Shown: positions 1 through 12,130, counted from the first letter of the stretch. The stretch is DNA of 64,000 bases from Tanypteryx hageni (GCA_028673005.1 CM054116.1:133973681-134037680), one strand, 5' to 3'. Program-made: numbers and translations. The notes: a model not told the origin generated them from the sequence alone.

Positions 1-842
1 AACATTTTTAACAGTAAATTCAGATAAATAAATCGACCTCTCTCACTATGACAGTGTTACTTATTTTTCCGATTTTTTTATATATTTACTTCACAAGCAC
101 GACAAATATTTTTAAGTGTGGGGCCACTTTAAGCCCGCACCGTTGGCAGTGCCATCACGTTGGCTCAGCCTTTTCTATCCCAATGTGAAGAAACTCTCCC
201 AACGGACTTGGAGACATGAAGGTCTCCGGAAATTCATCGGGAATCCCTTGCATAAGCAAGAAAAGACAGAACCAACACGCAATCGCCCCCACCCCTTCTG
301 CTACAAAACATACGAGTCCTTTACCACTGAGGCCCATCTCAAAAAGTGGTAGACTGGACTTGTCCCGGGTATACAATCGAGAAACCAAACCCCTCGACCG
401 TGAAGGAGCGACCTCTCATTCGATGGAAGTAAGACAGGATTTAAAACGAATATTTCTTAGAACCGAATAACCCTGTATCCCACGAGATTCTAGGCGGTTC
501 TTGGGAGAATCGGCAAATCGCAAAAAGATTCTATCTATATCTCTTAAATATAACAAAGATCTGGTACGCTTGCTCAAAATGGTAGCGTGATCAAAAACAC
601 TGATTGACACAGAACCATGGACAAGAGGCAAAAGAAATAGTGGAAGCTCCTGAGAGAGAAGCAGGGTTCTACTCACTGGTTGATTTACAAGAGCTTACGG
701 TAGCGATTAGTTAGCACACCCTGCATTGACCTGTACTCTCAACTGCACAATGAGGGTATGTATATTCGGAAATTTTTATGTTTTGCATGCATATTTAATG
801 TTAATATTTTAAATAATGATCAGAGTATCGTTAAATGTCCAC

Positions 843-957
843 TCCATCTTAAGATCAATAAAGCATGTGCTGCTTGAAGTTTTCTTTCGTCGCCATAAAC
901 CAGACGTGGTATTACTGCAGGAGATACGCATCCCGTCTGAATTAACCACAGATGAGC
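843..957 (+). pseudogene. Possible LINE endonuclease N-terminus, decayed
   Basis: One frame reads through a stretch containing KPDVVLLQE followed by IRIPSEL. This resembles the APE-type endonuclease N-terminal motif of non-LTR retrotransposons, where the Glu is catalytic and the preceding hydrophobic run is a beta strand. The frame breaks at a stop near 958, and what follows (to about 2100) cannot be joined into a convincing endonuclease or reverse transcriptase. The match is short, so it may be chance. No target duplication or tail was found. Confidence 0.35.
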
Positions 958-2650
958 TTAATGCATTCCCTTTGTGAATCCGCCTGCAAACATGAAAAAT
1001 ATCAAAGATCCATATGCCGATACTGTAGGGCTGTGGGGGCGCTTCAAGAGAAAAATAAAGTCAAAAGCGATACGCTTCATGGTAGAAGTTTGGAAAACGG
1101 AGGCCATGATATTAGAACCTCTCGGAACCGCCTTTGACTCACTGCGCCGGGAAGAATTTAGATTCAGCCGACGAGAAAAGGCTTCAGGCACAGCGAGAGT
1201 TAGGCCTCATGGGTGCATGCTTCACTCTAGAGTCTAGACCATCAATTAGCTGGAAAAACACTATATCCCTGTAGTTTTGATGCTTCATCTGCAGAAAAAG
1301 AGGTAGCTGATCTTTGTCGCGCTTCCTCAAAGCTGTGTCAGTGGCATAGTGTACTTATTGGCGGTGTAACAGTATAGGACAGAAAGCATTGTGCATATAC
1401 GTGCATAGCTACTTCTTTGAACCCTTCATAGATGCTGGAATCCCGGACTATGTTACAGAACTAACCGCATAAATAGGCAATAAAGTACCCTCACTCTCCC
1501 GAAGCCAAATGGACGAGTTAAGAAGCTCTATACCGAAGGAAGAGTTTTTAGGAAGCAATACGTCAGCAACGACTTGGACGCTCTCCAGTCAACGGTACAC
1601 CGGCAGACTTCTATCAGTTATTCTGAACCTGGTACCTTTTTTCACTACATGGTGAAGAAAGTGATCGAACAGGGATTCCTTCTCTTAAGCTCTCGTGTTG
1701 GAGTGGTTTCTTATTCCGAAGATACGTCAGATAGACAGATCGGCTTAGGTTGCGAAATTGGCGTTTCATAATCATCGGATTATATAATAACACCCCGGCC
1801 TTTAATATGCATGCATCTGAGGTCTGTTGGCAACCTGATGTTAAATCTAATGCATTCCAGGAAGGCAGATTCATCAAAAGATACTCCTCATGAGAGATCC
1901 TATGTGCTACGATACTTAAAGAAAACCTAATAGCTGTTGAAGTTCCCAAATACCAAAGGCAAGGTAGCAATAAACCTATGGGCAACACTATTTCCTCCAA
2001 GTAACCCAATACGTCGATATAGAAAATGTGTTTGCAGGGAATTCCCTGCTGGACGGAAAACACGACCTCATTACCACAGCAACACTACACAAGAGGGGAA
2101 AGAAGGACAGTGGACAGTGACCTAGCTGTCTGAGAAAGGAAACATCATAAACGTGATTTCTAGTTCAGATAAGGTTAAACCAATCTGGATGTAAGCGGAA
2201 ATCATTTTAGGGAAGGATAAAAAAATAACAGAATTACTTCTAATGTTCTAATTCAAGGTTATACATTTTAAAAAGTTAGGCTGGGAAGAGGATAGTTATT
2301 ATTCACATAAAACACGACGATGGGTCTATTTATAATAGAATGAAATCTAATAATACGAGTCACATACCGGATTTTAGAAAACTTCTTTTTCAAGGGATTA
2401 AAATTCACGCAAGCGTATAACTTTTCCAAAAAGGTGAAGTTTTCGAGATTTTTTGTAAAATGACGAGATTTCAACCTTTAAGAACAAAGGCTCACATTTT
2501 CTTTTGACGACGAGAGTTGAATACCCAAACAATACAAGATGTGACAGCTAGTCTGTGAAAATCTGAAAGTAGAATCCTAATGGAATGTGTTACAGTTAAC
2601 TAAAACTTTAAAAATGTGATTTATGTATTTAAATATCATATATTTAAATA

Positions 2651-2671
2651 TCTCTCTCTCTCTCTCTCTCT
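2651..2671. repeat. (TC)n microsatellite
   Basis: An uninterrupted TC dinucleotide run in an AT-rich context, with no coding sense. Confidence 0.9.
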
Positions 2672-4434
2672 TTCCCTCTATTTTTCCCGCCTTAGCACAA
2701 ATTTGGCGCGATCGGAAATTTTTCCATTGGAAAATTTTGAGATGAAATACTCACCGAACGCATTTAATTAGCCAAAAATGGACTCTCAAAGAGGCATACA
2801 AATATCAGTATAATTTGTTCATTTGAGTATCCCTTCGATAACATTCCGGTATAAAAGTCTCCGGTTTCTAAGAGGAAACCGCCTGCATTCCATTCTTTCA
2901 AAAAGGAATACTGGATCCAGTTCGATGAGGAAAAGGAACTCATGATGAACGCAAATCATTGATCTCTCTTTTATTATTGCGTGTCAAACTTCAAAAATAA
3001 GAATATCTGGAAAAAATTCGAGTTTTATTGTAATTCACATCACACCAACGATTCGCATCGTTTTCCCTCTACATATACGCATCGAATAAAACGAACTGAA
3101 AACGCTATTTAAAATTATAATTATTACGTTATCATTTGGGGCTCATTACTGGGCGAATTAAATTTTCTGGAATCCTTATCGGTCAAAAAGAATGAATTCA
3201 ACGTATTTGACTATAATTACATTTTTTTAAATTCCCATTGTTGATTACGACTTATAGTTTCGCAGATAAAAATTAGAGAAAATCCCAAGAAAAACATCGC
3301 ATATTTTGTTTACAACGATCGCTAAGACGGCTCTCTCGGTAAGCAACAATTAAATACCATGTTTCTCTCCTAAGCTCTTACATGGTCAGTAAGCTTTATA
3401 TTAAAAAAATTATTCGGATAGAGGACAACATTTGCCACAAAACAGTCCGCGAGACCACATACTTAGAACTTTTAGCTTCGCAGATAAAAATTCGAGAACC
3501 GACCAATCTCTCGATACCGTTTTGTCCGTATTTCTTATAAAGAACGCCTTTGAAATCTAGCATACATAAACTTTAACATTCTTTATCAACAAATTTAAAA
3601 AAATGCAGTTTATTGTATCCTTCAGCAGCTACTTCCATACTTATTCAGTCTCGGTGATATGTGACTTATTTATAATTCACCTAAAATAACTTAATTTAAC
3701 CAACCTGTCTTTTGAGTATATTCTGCGAGAACCGCTCACATACCACGTGAGCTGCACTTCCCGACACGAGAGCTGCAACGCAGCCTTTAAGAGCTTACTA
3801 ATTAGTGGAACTCAGAGCAATAAATATTTTTTGGATTAAAACCGTTATCATCCATGAACGGTTGAGATATTTTTATGATGCTAAATGTGACCACTCAATC
3901 GCACGAAGAAAGTAATTGAAATTGAAGTAAAAGAATGCATCTTAACAGGAAATGCGCCAATGGAAATAGTACGATAGTGGTTATTTTTGAGTCGTACCGT
4001 AGACGACAAAGGACATCGAAAGATATAAGAAGAGAAATACGGGTCGAATTTCCACATTGGCGGCATTATCGTAGCAGGATACATTCACGCGAAGACATTA
4101 GAAATCCAACGAACCCCTCTCTCACCTGTGTCAGTAGTTGAGTTTTTCTGAAACTGTGAAGCTAATTAATCTGTAAACTCTTTTGCTGAAAATATACCTC
4201 CGTAATTATGGTAGATAATGTCGATAGATAGTGACATACCCCAGAACCGGCTAATAACCTTATGCGAATTACGTAATATCAGCATATCTGGTTTTTAATA
4301 ACGGTTGTGGGATAAATTATCGATGAGGCATCATTCGTGAATGAAATGCAAATGAGAGTAACAGGAGTAACATGACTTTCCAAATAAATGTATTCCCTTT
4401 CCGATTTTTTATTTCGGTTTCGATTTTCTCTCAG

Positions 4435-4627
4435 ATGGGTCACCTCGACGTCGTGGTCCCTCCGGACATCATTAATGAGGAGACATCTGGCGACGTAATG
4501 GTCCCGGAGGGAGGAACGGTGAAGCTGACGTGCCACGCGAGGGGATATCCAGTGCCTCACGTCCTCTGGCGTCGAGAAGACAATGCAGACATCGTGATCA
4601 GGGAGCCATCGGGGGTGAAAACGAAAG
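4435..4627 (+). CDS. Internal exon: first half of an Ig domain of a lachesin/DIP-type adhesion protein
   Basis: A polypyrimidine tract ending TTTTCTCTCAG precedes 4435, and a donor AAAG|GTTGG follows 4627. The 193-nt exon reads in phase 0 and leaves one nucleotide over. It encodes the LDVVVPPDI linker, typical of the Ig1-Ig2 junction in insect lachesin and Dpr-interacting proteins. Next come VKLTCHARGYP, with the B-strand Cys, and PHVLWRRED, with the core C-strand Trp of an I-set Ig fold. The family consists of secreted or GPI-anchored neuronal surface proteins with three Ig domains that bind Dpr or related partners during synaptic matching. What is seen is half of the second Ig domain; the neuronal role is inferred from the family. 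The ATG at 4435 is an internal Met, not a start. I cannot separate lachesin from a DIP paralogue with so little sequence. Confidence 0.9.
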
Positions 4628-4885
4628 GTTGGATTGTTTAACATTGCTGTCCATGTGTCATTTAAATCATTAACTTTCATTCGTTGATAAAAATCTTCAG
4701 AGGAAAAATAAGATCAGAGCCCTAATTAATTACAGCTAATAAAAATGGAGAAACCTCCTTTTAACCATCATCATCACAATCCTTAAATAATCTGCTTGGT
4801 TGTGTCAAGCGTAATGCTCGACTGCGGCGCCGCTCTTAAGGAGCTGTTAAAAATGAGCGGGAGATTCGGGAACTACTTACATGAT

Positions 4886-6942
4886 TAGGCTTGGTAGGAT
4901 TCGATTTAAATCGAAAAACGTCGATTTTTTAAATTTTCCAAATCTACGAAAATGTCGATAAGCGTCGATTTTCCGACAAGATGGGAAAGTATGCGTCTAA
5001 AAACCTATTTTATTCTGTATTATAATATTGAAGTCGTTTCTGTTTACTTTTTTCGCAATATTATTTACTACGATTTCGTTCCTTTACTGGGCGCGCGTTA
5101 ACAGTGGGACTGAAAGATGGATATTTCCTCATTCTCAAATATGCCTCTTTTTGAAAAGTTCACGCTTCCACTCTGAACAATCGGGTAACCTCAAGGTCCC
5201 AGGGTAGTTTTGAGAACACGTGTTTCTTAGCCCTTTTGAGGTTTTTGAGATTATATTTGCGGACCTAATGGTGGGATATTCCACGGACCTTTCTATACAG
5301 ATAAGGTCATGGATATGCCCTGCTGAGAATTCCTCTACCCCTGTTAAACGAGGTTCGGAAGAAAAGAGTTTCGGTGGTCGTTTGAAGACAGCCACTCCTT
5401 CCCCGTATCTACCCCGTGGAGTGTATTCCTGGAACAAATGTTTCTCTATTGCTTGCTAGGGTTCTTCCTATAGATAGACGTTGTTGTATGCACTATCAGT
5501 CCTCCGTATGCACTGAACCCACTCTTTTGGCAGTCTTTCTCTAAAAGTTATCCAGGAAGGATCGTTCCGTTCTCTTGCTTTTGGCTTCTTCATCCTTTGC
5601 TACAGGTTAGTAAATTTCAAATTATATATAATGGTTTAAAAAAGGTACACATAAGTTAGCAATCGTTACTTAAAATTCAAGAGGGATAAAGTATAAATAT
5701 TTATTTGCAATTTGTTTAAAATATTTTGCCAATTGGAAAAACATTTTAGTCAGGATTTGAGGTAAGACTACTGATCGAGCGCTGAATAATTAAGTGTAAT
5801 TTTTCTCTCTATATATTTTGTTAAATAAAGAAAATATTTCGTACAGTGATGAAATACAACAAATGATACAAAGTAAAGTATTAGGTAGTTCTTTTTTGAC
5901 GGCTAAAATATTATTGCGATAATTATATCATTAATGTTTTTTCTTAATTAATCTTTAATTGGCGTCAACGAATGTCTAAAAGCCTTTAAGTTGAACTCGC
6001 AAATTCTTTTTTTTTAAGGAATGTTTCTCTGCAAAAACAACAGGTTATTGTTCGGATTCCAAGAGGTAAAACATAATTTACTATCTACATTAGGGAAATA
6101 ATACATTTGTCAATAACGCGATCGGAAGAATTATACGAAATCAAAATTATCTAGATTTGGAAATACCAGCTTACGATATTTGATATTAAAAATATGCTAA
6201 GTTTCAGTGTGGTAGAACAACAATAATATTCTCGTGAACGATATGCAATGCGCAAATTTGGTTTAATCATCAAGATTCAGTTAGTAAAAGACGTTAATTA
6301 ACTATTAACGTATGTTTTCTTATATACTAGGTTGGTTGTCGAAATCATCACGTTTGGCAAAATTTGTAAAGAAAGAAGTGAAAATACAAGAACAAGAAAT
6401 ATCGTTTCGAGTCCGCCCAATGAAATTTTTCTGCGCTAACTATTTTATGTTACTTAAAGAGGTAAGCTTTCAAGTCGAAATATTCTTGTGTGTGTTGCGT
6501 ACCGGATTTAGATTCCCGTACTACACTCAGTTCCTAGACATTTTGTCATAAATCCAAAAAAAGCACCCGAAATCTCGTGGCCGGCTCTAATGTGGCGATT
6601 TTCTTGGTTAAAACTCACGATTTAATAAGTAAAATATCAGATTAACGATTTAAATATACTTCTCACTTTGCATACTTTGTATTGTATACTTTTTTACTGT
6701 AAGTAAAAGATAAGATAATATTTTAATAAATCCGTTATTGAGTGTTTTCTTTAATGTTAACATTTCAGAATTTTTAAATAAAAGGTAAATTTAAATCATC
6801 GAATTGAAAGACGGAAACTGCCAGCCATATATGTAAATCGTAATTTTAATCGCCGTTATTCGTCGAAAATCTCTCGGGAAAACAAACGTCGATTTGAATC
6901 GTCGATTTTCAAAAAAATAAACTTGGAATTCTACCAGGCCTA
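4886..6942. mobile_element. Candidate DNA transposon bounded by inverted repeats (hAT-like appearance)
   Basis: The left end reads TAGGCTTGGTAGGATTC and the right end, reverse-complemented, reads TAGGCCTGGTAGAATTC: about 15 of 17 bases agree. Inside both ends there are repeated AATCGA/TCGATTT motifs (about 4901-4975 and 6850-6910), like the subterminal binding-site repeats of hAT elements. The 2-kb interior has no transposase I can recognise; open frames at 5220-5459 and 6312-6551 are short and unlike known proteins. No clear 8-bp target duplication is visible, so the assignment to hAT is tentative. It begins about 260 bp downstream of the Ig exon donor. Confidence 0.5.
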
Positions 6943-7421
6943 GTTCTGACTGACTGTGATGCTATTTTTAACAAACATTCCGAGTAAGTGGAAGATTCGA
7001 ATTTGCTGGAAATGTTTGATTTTTATAGTAAAGGCCATTTACGAAAAAACGTCCCGGGTTCGGCTCCAGAAGATAATTTCTATTTTCCACAAGATAACAC
7101 GTAAAAATCAATTTAACGAAGTGCAATCTTTCATTCTTTTGATCATAAAAATGAGAAAAATTGACCCACGATCTTCACACTGGGACTGAAGGAAAATGAA
7201 CAAAGCTTTGTATTCTTATCGTAGACTGTCTCCCTCAGTCCATAAACGCTCGAATTTAACATTTAAATCACTTGTTTTGAAAAAACTTAGCGACTTCACG
7301 AGGATTTGTCTTGGCAACACTGCTATTGTCGAAATCGAGACCTCATTATTGTCTCAATTCTCATGTGAGTAATATATGTATAGGCAAATACATTCCTTCC
7401 CGTCATATTGACGGACTTTTA

Positions 7422-7897
7422 TCTAATACGTATAATAAAGAGAATTCTGTCCTTCTTTCTGTGTGTTTGCACGTCTGTGCAGTTGCAGCTTAAGATTCAT
7501 TTGCATTTTAAAGTCACTTAGAATTGCGATATGAATACGGGACTTTCACCAAATGACGCCTGAAAGAACAGATATTTACTTTCTAGCCATCGATTTTCGG
7601 ATACGCGTCAAAACGTTCCACAAATTTGTTGTTAACACGAAAACTTTGCTAAATTTTATACGAGAAAATTTCGTCTACAAGGGCGAAGGCATTTTTCCTG
7701 ATCTAGCAAAATTACGTCTATATCTAAGAGCAATGACATCAACTTTGATATTGTATTTGAAATCAATTATGAGAACTCTTCTTATATATTTTGATTGCAT
7801 TTTAACCGAAAGGAAAGTAATAGTGGCTTAATTTGAACGATAGGTTTGTTTACTGCAGTGCCAGTGGAAGAAATACGAACGAACACACGACCGCTAA
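7422..7897. repeat. 476-bp interspersed repeat, copy A
   Basis: Closely similar over its whole length to 52551-53028 and in part to 63128-63300. Shared blocks include CATTTGCATTTTAAA, CAAATGACGCCT, TAGCAAAATTACGTC and GTTTAATTTGAACGATAGG-like sequence. It starts A|TCTAATAC and stops matching just after GCTAATAT, next to a short (TA)n. A CTAA|T end and TC start would suit a non-autonomous Helitron-like element, but no hairpin precedes the CTAA. The frame at 7553-7831 is not conserved as coding in copy B. Confidence 0.7.
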
Positions 7898-8594
7898 TAT
7901 ATATATATAATATATATGGTATAAGAACGACAATAGAATCTCGAGGTTTAACAATGACATGGTCGGCAAGGTAACATATCTTTAAAAAGCTTAAATCAAT
8001 GAATGTGATTTAAACGTATAAATTGAGCGATTTCGAACCAAAGGCAAAAGTCGACGATAAGAATCTATATTTATTTTTATTTAAAATAGTCTCCGTCCTA
8101 AGATCGTAGGTCAATTACTTCTAATTTAATTTTGAAAAATAAAAAAGCCTGCAAGTGGAATAAAGATATTTTTAAGTATTCTCTTATGGGGATTTCTATA
8201 GAGCGTTCCGGCGGACCCACGGACGGACGGACAGAATAAGGATGATAACATATGTACAATATATTCCAAAAATTCACCCACACGAACGGATTTATTCTGA
8301 ATGACTAGCAACACTACCAAAGCAGCATAACATGCTTTTATTTACAGATTGCTCCGCGTGCCACTCAGCATCTCGGAAATCCAGAAAGAATTAATTAATT
8401 AATAAAACGACTATAAGAAATGGTTTTCGCTGTAAATTTGTAGATAATTTAGTAAAGAAACAGACATAAATTCAACGTTCAGAGTTCAAAACCCTACAAA
8501 TTACCGTCACTTCAGAAAAAATACGTTTCTTTTCACAGTACGCATGGGATCTTAAAAAGATTTTTTTTAATCTTCCAAGATTCTAATTTTAAAA

Positions 8595-8843
8595 TTGCAT
8601 TTTCAAAATTATCTCCGTCCCTTGCTAGGAAACCCAAAATATCGGATTCGTGAAAAATCTGGCATTTGTAAAATCAGTTGCGATAAGTGCGACAAAGTTT
8701 ATAACAGTCAAACAAAGAGAAAAATCGTTGCTAGGTTCGAAGGCCATTTGTCGCATTTTAAGCATGGGGAATTTGAAAAATCATGCGTAGAAACCTACAT
8801 TTTTCGCATCCAACACTCCACTTCCTTGAATACATTCATGTAA
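8595..8843 (+). pseudogene. Penelope-like element GIY-YIG endonuclease fragment, inactive
   Basis: The 82-residue frame contains LLGNPKYRIREKSGICKISCDKCDKVY-type sequence and then QTKRKIVARFEGHL, a recognisable match to the C-terminal GIY-YIG endonuclease of Penelope-like elements, including the Cys-x2-Cys pair just before the YIG block. The signature itself is damaged: GIY reads GIC and YIG reads YNS. Homology fades around residue 75. The reverse-transcriptase fragment of a Penelope element lies downstream on the same strand (9675-10190), the reverse of the usual RT-then-GIY-YIG order, so these are parts of two copies or of a partial tandem. Confidence 0.75.
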
Positions 8844-9136
8844 GCGTGGCAGCGCCTTTAAGGAAACATTGAAATTTCAAATTCCTAAATGCCCCGATGG
8901 AAATACTCCCAATTTATGCTAAACTTCTTGCGTACGTTACTCCTATTTATTGCGAAATTATATCCGTCGATTTTAAGCGGCTTTGTACGAGTGTTATAAT
9001 GCGAGGATTTTGAGTTCTCCTTGACATTTGGAAACGGTATTCGAGTGAAACTTCCATCGGATCTCGTTGGCGTGCGACTGGCACTTACCCAAGGAGACCT
9101 CTCGCTCGATTTAAATATTTCTAACATCATGCGCTG

Positions 9137-9189
9137 CTCTATCTCCGTGGTAGAGATGTCATGCACTTCTCTATCTCCGTGGGAGAGAT
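9137..9189. repeat. Two 32-bp tandem units, each a small hairpin
   Basis: CTCTATCTCCGTGGTAGAG (from 9137) is repeated as CTCTATCTCCGTGGGAGAG (from 9169), a 32-bp period. Each unit can pair ATCTC with GAGAT around a GTGG loop. Confidence 0.6.
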
Positions 9190-9674
9190 ATTCGCGGCAG
9201 GTCTGACCGAAAAGAAATTTTCCCGAGGGAGTTCTAAATCAACGCACTGTGTTCCGTCATTGAATTGCTTCGTTTCGACGCTAACCAGGTCACTCGTGCC
9301 TGGAAGTCGCGCCCTAATACGCAGAGCCGCGCGAGTTCATCGCAGCGATGAAGGGCGTCGTCGAGAACTCGGATTCTCGAAATATTGCGAGCATCTTGTC
9401 CATCGCTGACGGATTTTCCTTAAGACGAAGCACGTCCCACGTGATCCTTCTCCACTCTCGGAAACAAGTCGACGGTTAAACGCCGTCGGTCGACGCGAGA
9501 TCGTCAAACAAGTCCGCAACGTTACGCCAACGACGAAGAAAATACTGCTGAGACAAATGCCTTCCATGCCAGTGTTATTTAAATTAGGCAAATTATTCGA
9601 TGTCTTGAACCGTAAGTAACGGCTTTGAGAAAAAAATTAAGCGATTAAATGTTGCGATATAACCTAGAGGGGAA

Positions 9675-10190
9675 AAATACTTATTTACTAACGTCTCTGT
9701 GAGAGAATCAGTCGAGATAATCAAGCGGCTAACGGCAGGAAGACTTCTGGAAGAACTTCCCAACTTAGTGGAATTTTGCCTGAAGAATTCGCCCTTTTTA
9801 TGGAATGGCAAATATTACCTACAGACCGAGGGGGTTTCCATGGGATCACCTCTCTCTCCGGTCGTTGCCAACCTCTACATGGAGGAGTTCGAGAGGAAGG
9901 CCATGGATTCATACGAGAGGAAACCATCCCTATGAGTGAGATACGCTGATGATACGTTCGTCATCTGGCCACACGGGGAGGAAGAGCAGAGGAGGTTCCT
10001 CCGACACCTGAACGCACAACACAACGCCATCCAGTTTACAATGGAGGTTGAGGAAAACGACCAGCTCCCTTTCCTGGACATAATGGTCACCAGGAGAACT
10101 GATGGAAAGTTGGGACACGCAGTATTCCGGAAAAAGACACACCGGTTTCTCTCCTCGCTTCTTTGGCTGAAGAGGTTTTCTAGCCTATAG
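9675..10190 (+). pseudogene. Penelope-like reverse transcriptase fragment with a Trp-to-stop change
   Basis: The frame opens with LFTNVSVRESVEIIK (RT2-like), then FCLKNSPFLWNGKYY, QTEGVSMGSPLSPVVANLYM (RT4 block), a TGA at 9933-9935 where the family has Trp, then VRYADDTFVIW (catalytic RT5 with the YADD Asp pair intact), and DNQLPFLD-like and FRKKTH blocks (RT6-7). Penelope-like elements encode a telomerase-related RT joined to a GIY-YIG nuclease. The stop is in the same frame, so it is a simple nonsense mutation. Homology is lost after about 10155. The CCGACAGGAAGGTCGGCG stretch near 10291 resembles sequence often found after Penelope coding regions; that part is from memory and weak. Confidence 0.85.
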
Positions 10191-10874
10191 CCGCCCTAAC
10201 ACACGTGCTAATTGAAAATGACATAACTTTCTTCCCTTCCTTTAGGGGTCGAGGATAATATACTTTACTTCATCGCTATTTTGACCCGAAGACGCCGACA
10301 GGAAGGTCGGCGAAACTGTTGTCAGTTCTCCAATTGACCAGCGTGGCGACCGCCCGAAAATAATGAAGCCTTCAAGTCAACAACACCACGAAAGCCTTCT
10401 AACGAAAAAATACTTATGCCACTAAAAATGATCGGAAAGTTGTTGGCCGAAATTAATCGGAGCAATTAAACTGCTTGCGATGACGAAATGGCGGTCGAAT
10501 GTTGCTCGAACTCTATGCGAATTCATCTGTGAGAGGCCTCGGCGAAATAAAATTTTATCTGCGGATAACTCACCAAAACCCCAGTACAGAAGTCGTTTAT
10601 TTTCCGCGAAATTAATTCTGCAGAACTGAAAATAAAGTGGTAGGCATGAAAAAGCGTGCCACTCTACCAAATGGGAATCCGAGTTTAATATTCTCTCTTT
10701 TGCGCAGCTTATATTACGCGAAAACTTAATTCTCTATCTGCCGCGTGATATACGCTTTTGGGAAATTGCAGCCACGGCTCTGCGACTGAGATAAGTTTCC
10801 GAACTAAATCGACCTTTGTCTTGATAAAAATAACCAAAGACTCGCTATCCGTCGGATTTCTCCGCTCAATACCC

Positions 10875-12130
10875 ACAAAATGCCCTCCTACCCCCCCCCC
10901 CTCCGACACACACACACACACACACACTCCTTTTCCCCCTTATCACCCCCCCCCCCCGACCTTCCTCGTTCGGCAAAGAAGGATTCATGGGCGCGCCGAT
11001 GCTGCGCGAAACTTGTCTCTTTCGTCGCGGCGAGGGTGAAAACCGAAGAAGCATGCTCGAGTGGATTTAACGCGTTGTACAGCTCATCGATTCGAATTGA
11101 TGACGAAATTTTCGGCTTCGCGTTACCTCGTTCAGAGCAAAAAAACCCGAAAATTCCCCGTCCGCGCCATCCCACGCAATCCCCCTTTTTTTCCTCCCTC
11201 CCTGCGCTGTCTCATTGCCGCCGCCCCACCTTTTTATCCGAATGCTTCGACAGGTGAACAATGCGACCATCAGCTCTTTTACACCCGGGACCCACCCACC
11301 CCGTTTCCACGCTACCCCACCCGCCTCCTCCGACACGCACGCACACCTGCACCTTTCCTCCTCCCCTCCCCCTCCTTCCCCCTCCCCTCCTTCCCCCTCC
11401 CCTCCTCTCCGCGCCACATCGAAGCGCTCTCTACCGCCTCTCGCATCCGTTTTTATCTCGCTCGCTCGCCGTGGGTCTTTCATCACGGGACCCCTCCAGC
11501 CACGCACATTCTCCTCTCCCTCTCTCTCCCCTCTCTCTCTCTCTCTCCCCCTCTCCCAATGGCCTCTTCCGCCCACTCTCCTCCCCTTTTCCTCCCGTCT
11601 TGAAATATTACACGGGGCATGTCAATTTTAGCCGAGCGTCAATATATATTCCATTTTCCTTTCCTCGGCTTTTATTCTCCCGCCTACCCGGATAACACAA
11701 AAAAGGACGCGCCGCGTGGAGTGGGAAAGAATGGAGAGGAGAAGAGGGGAGATATATATATATATATATATTAAGAGGGAGAAAGAGAACGGGAGAGTCG
11801 CTGTTTTTATATTCACCAATACATTGACTTTGGCGGCTTCCTTAAGGCGTGCAAACCATCGCGTGGAAGAGATGGAGTGAGTGAGTGAGGGGGGTGGAGT
11901 GAGGTGGAGAGCTCTCCAGGTCGATCCCTAGCTCCCTCCTTATCTCTCTCCTTATCTCTCTCCCTCTCTCTTTCCGCCCATAAAGAGGGCAAATGGGGGG
12001 AGAGATGGGAGTGTAGGGGCGCAACGATGCTACGGTGTGGATCAGGGAGGACGGAGTGAGTCTCATTGCGGTTTGGCGGGGGAATTTGTAGCGGAGAAGG
12101 AGGCGTTAGAGCGCGGCATTGTGTGTTCCA
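10875..12130. other. Pyrimidine-rich, CpG-containing island with simple repeats
   Basis: About 1.2 kb of CT-rich sequence (+ strand) up to 11620, then GA-rich, with many CpGs, in an otherwise AT-rich intron. It holds poly-C runs (10891-10901 and 10946-10957), an (AC)n run (10906-10927), TCTC/CCTC repeats (11365-11560) and an (AT)n run (11752-11771). Long open frames here on both strands (for example 11061-11603) are low-complexity Pro/Ser/Arg artefacts of the base composition. It could be a regulatory element or an unrecognised first exon region; nothing decides this from sequence alone. Confidence 0.6.

Larger units (their letters stand above)
1..4434. other. Upstream intron sequence of the Ig-domain gene, no exon recognised
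   Basis: AT-rich, non-coding sequence before the first Ig exon. Frames were read by eye for the preceding Ig1 exon of the lachesin/DIP family (which usually ends near a Tyr-x-Cys motif) and none was seen. A decayed LINE trace lies at about 843-957 and a (TC)n run at 2651-2671. The motif TTCGCAGATAAAAATT appears twice, near 3257 and 3473. A small hairpin CGGTTTC...GAAACCG occurs near 2862-2882. The open frames at 116-676 and 958-2125 show no family I recognise and lack coherent codon structure. Confidence 0.6.

Noticed and set aside
3935..4141. 68-codon frame just upstream of the Ig exon as the Ig1 exon
   Set aside because: No Ig motifs, no fitting splice sites, Arg-rich composition.
4372..4434. 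A start codon at 4372 or 4435 opening a separate small gene
   Set aside because: A pyrimidine tract and AG precede 4435 and the encoded sequence is the middle of an Ig protein, so this is an internal exon.
11061..11695. Long overlapping open frames on both strands, 138-180 codons
   Set aside because: Low-complexity Pro/Ser/Arg translations of CT-rich DNA; several frames are open at once and none matches a family.
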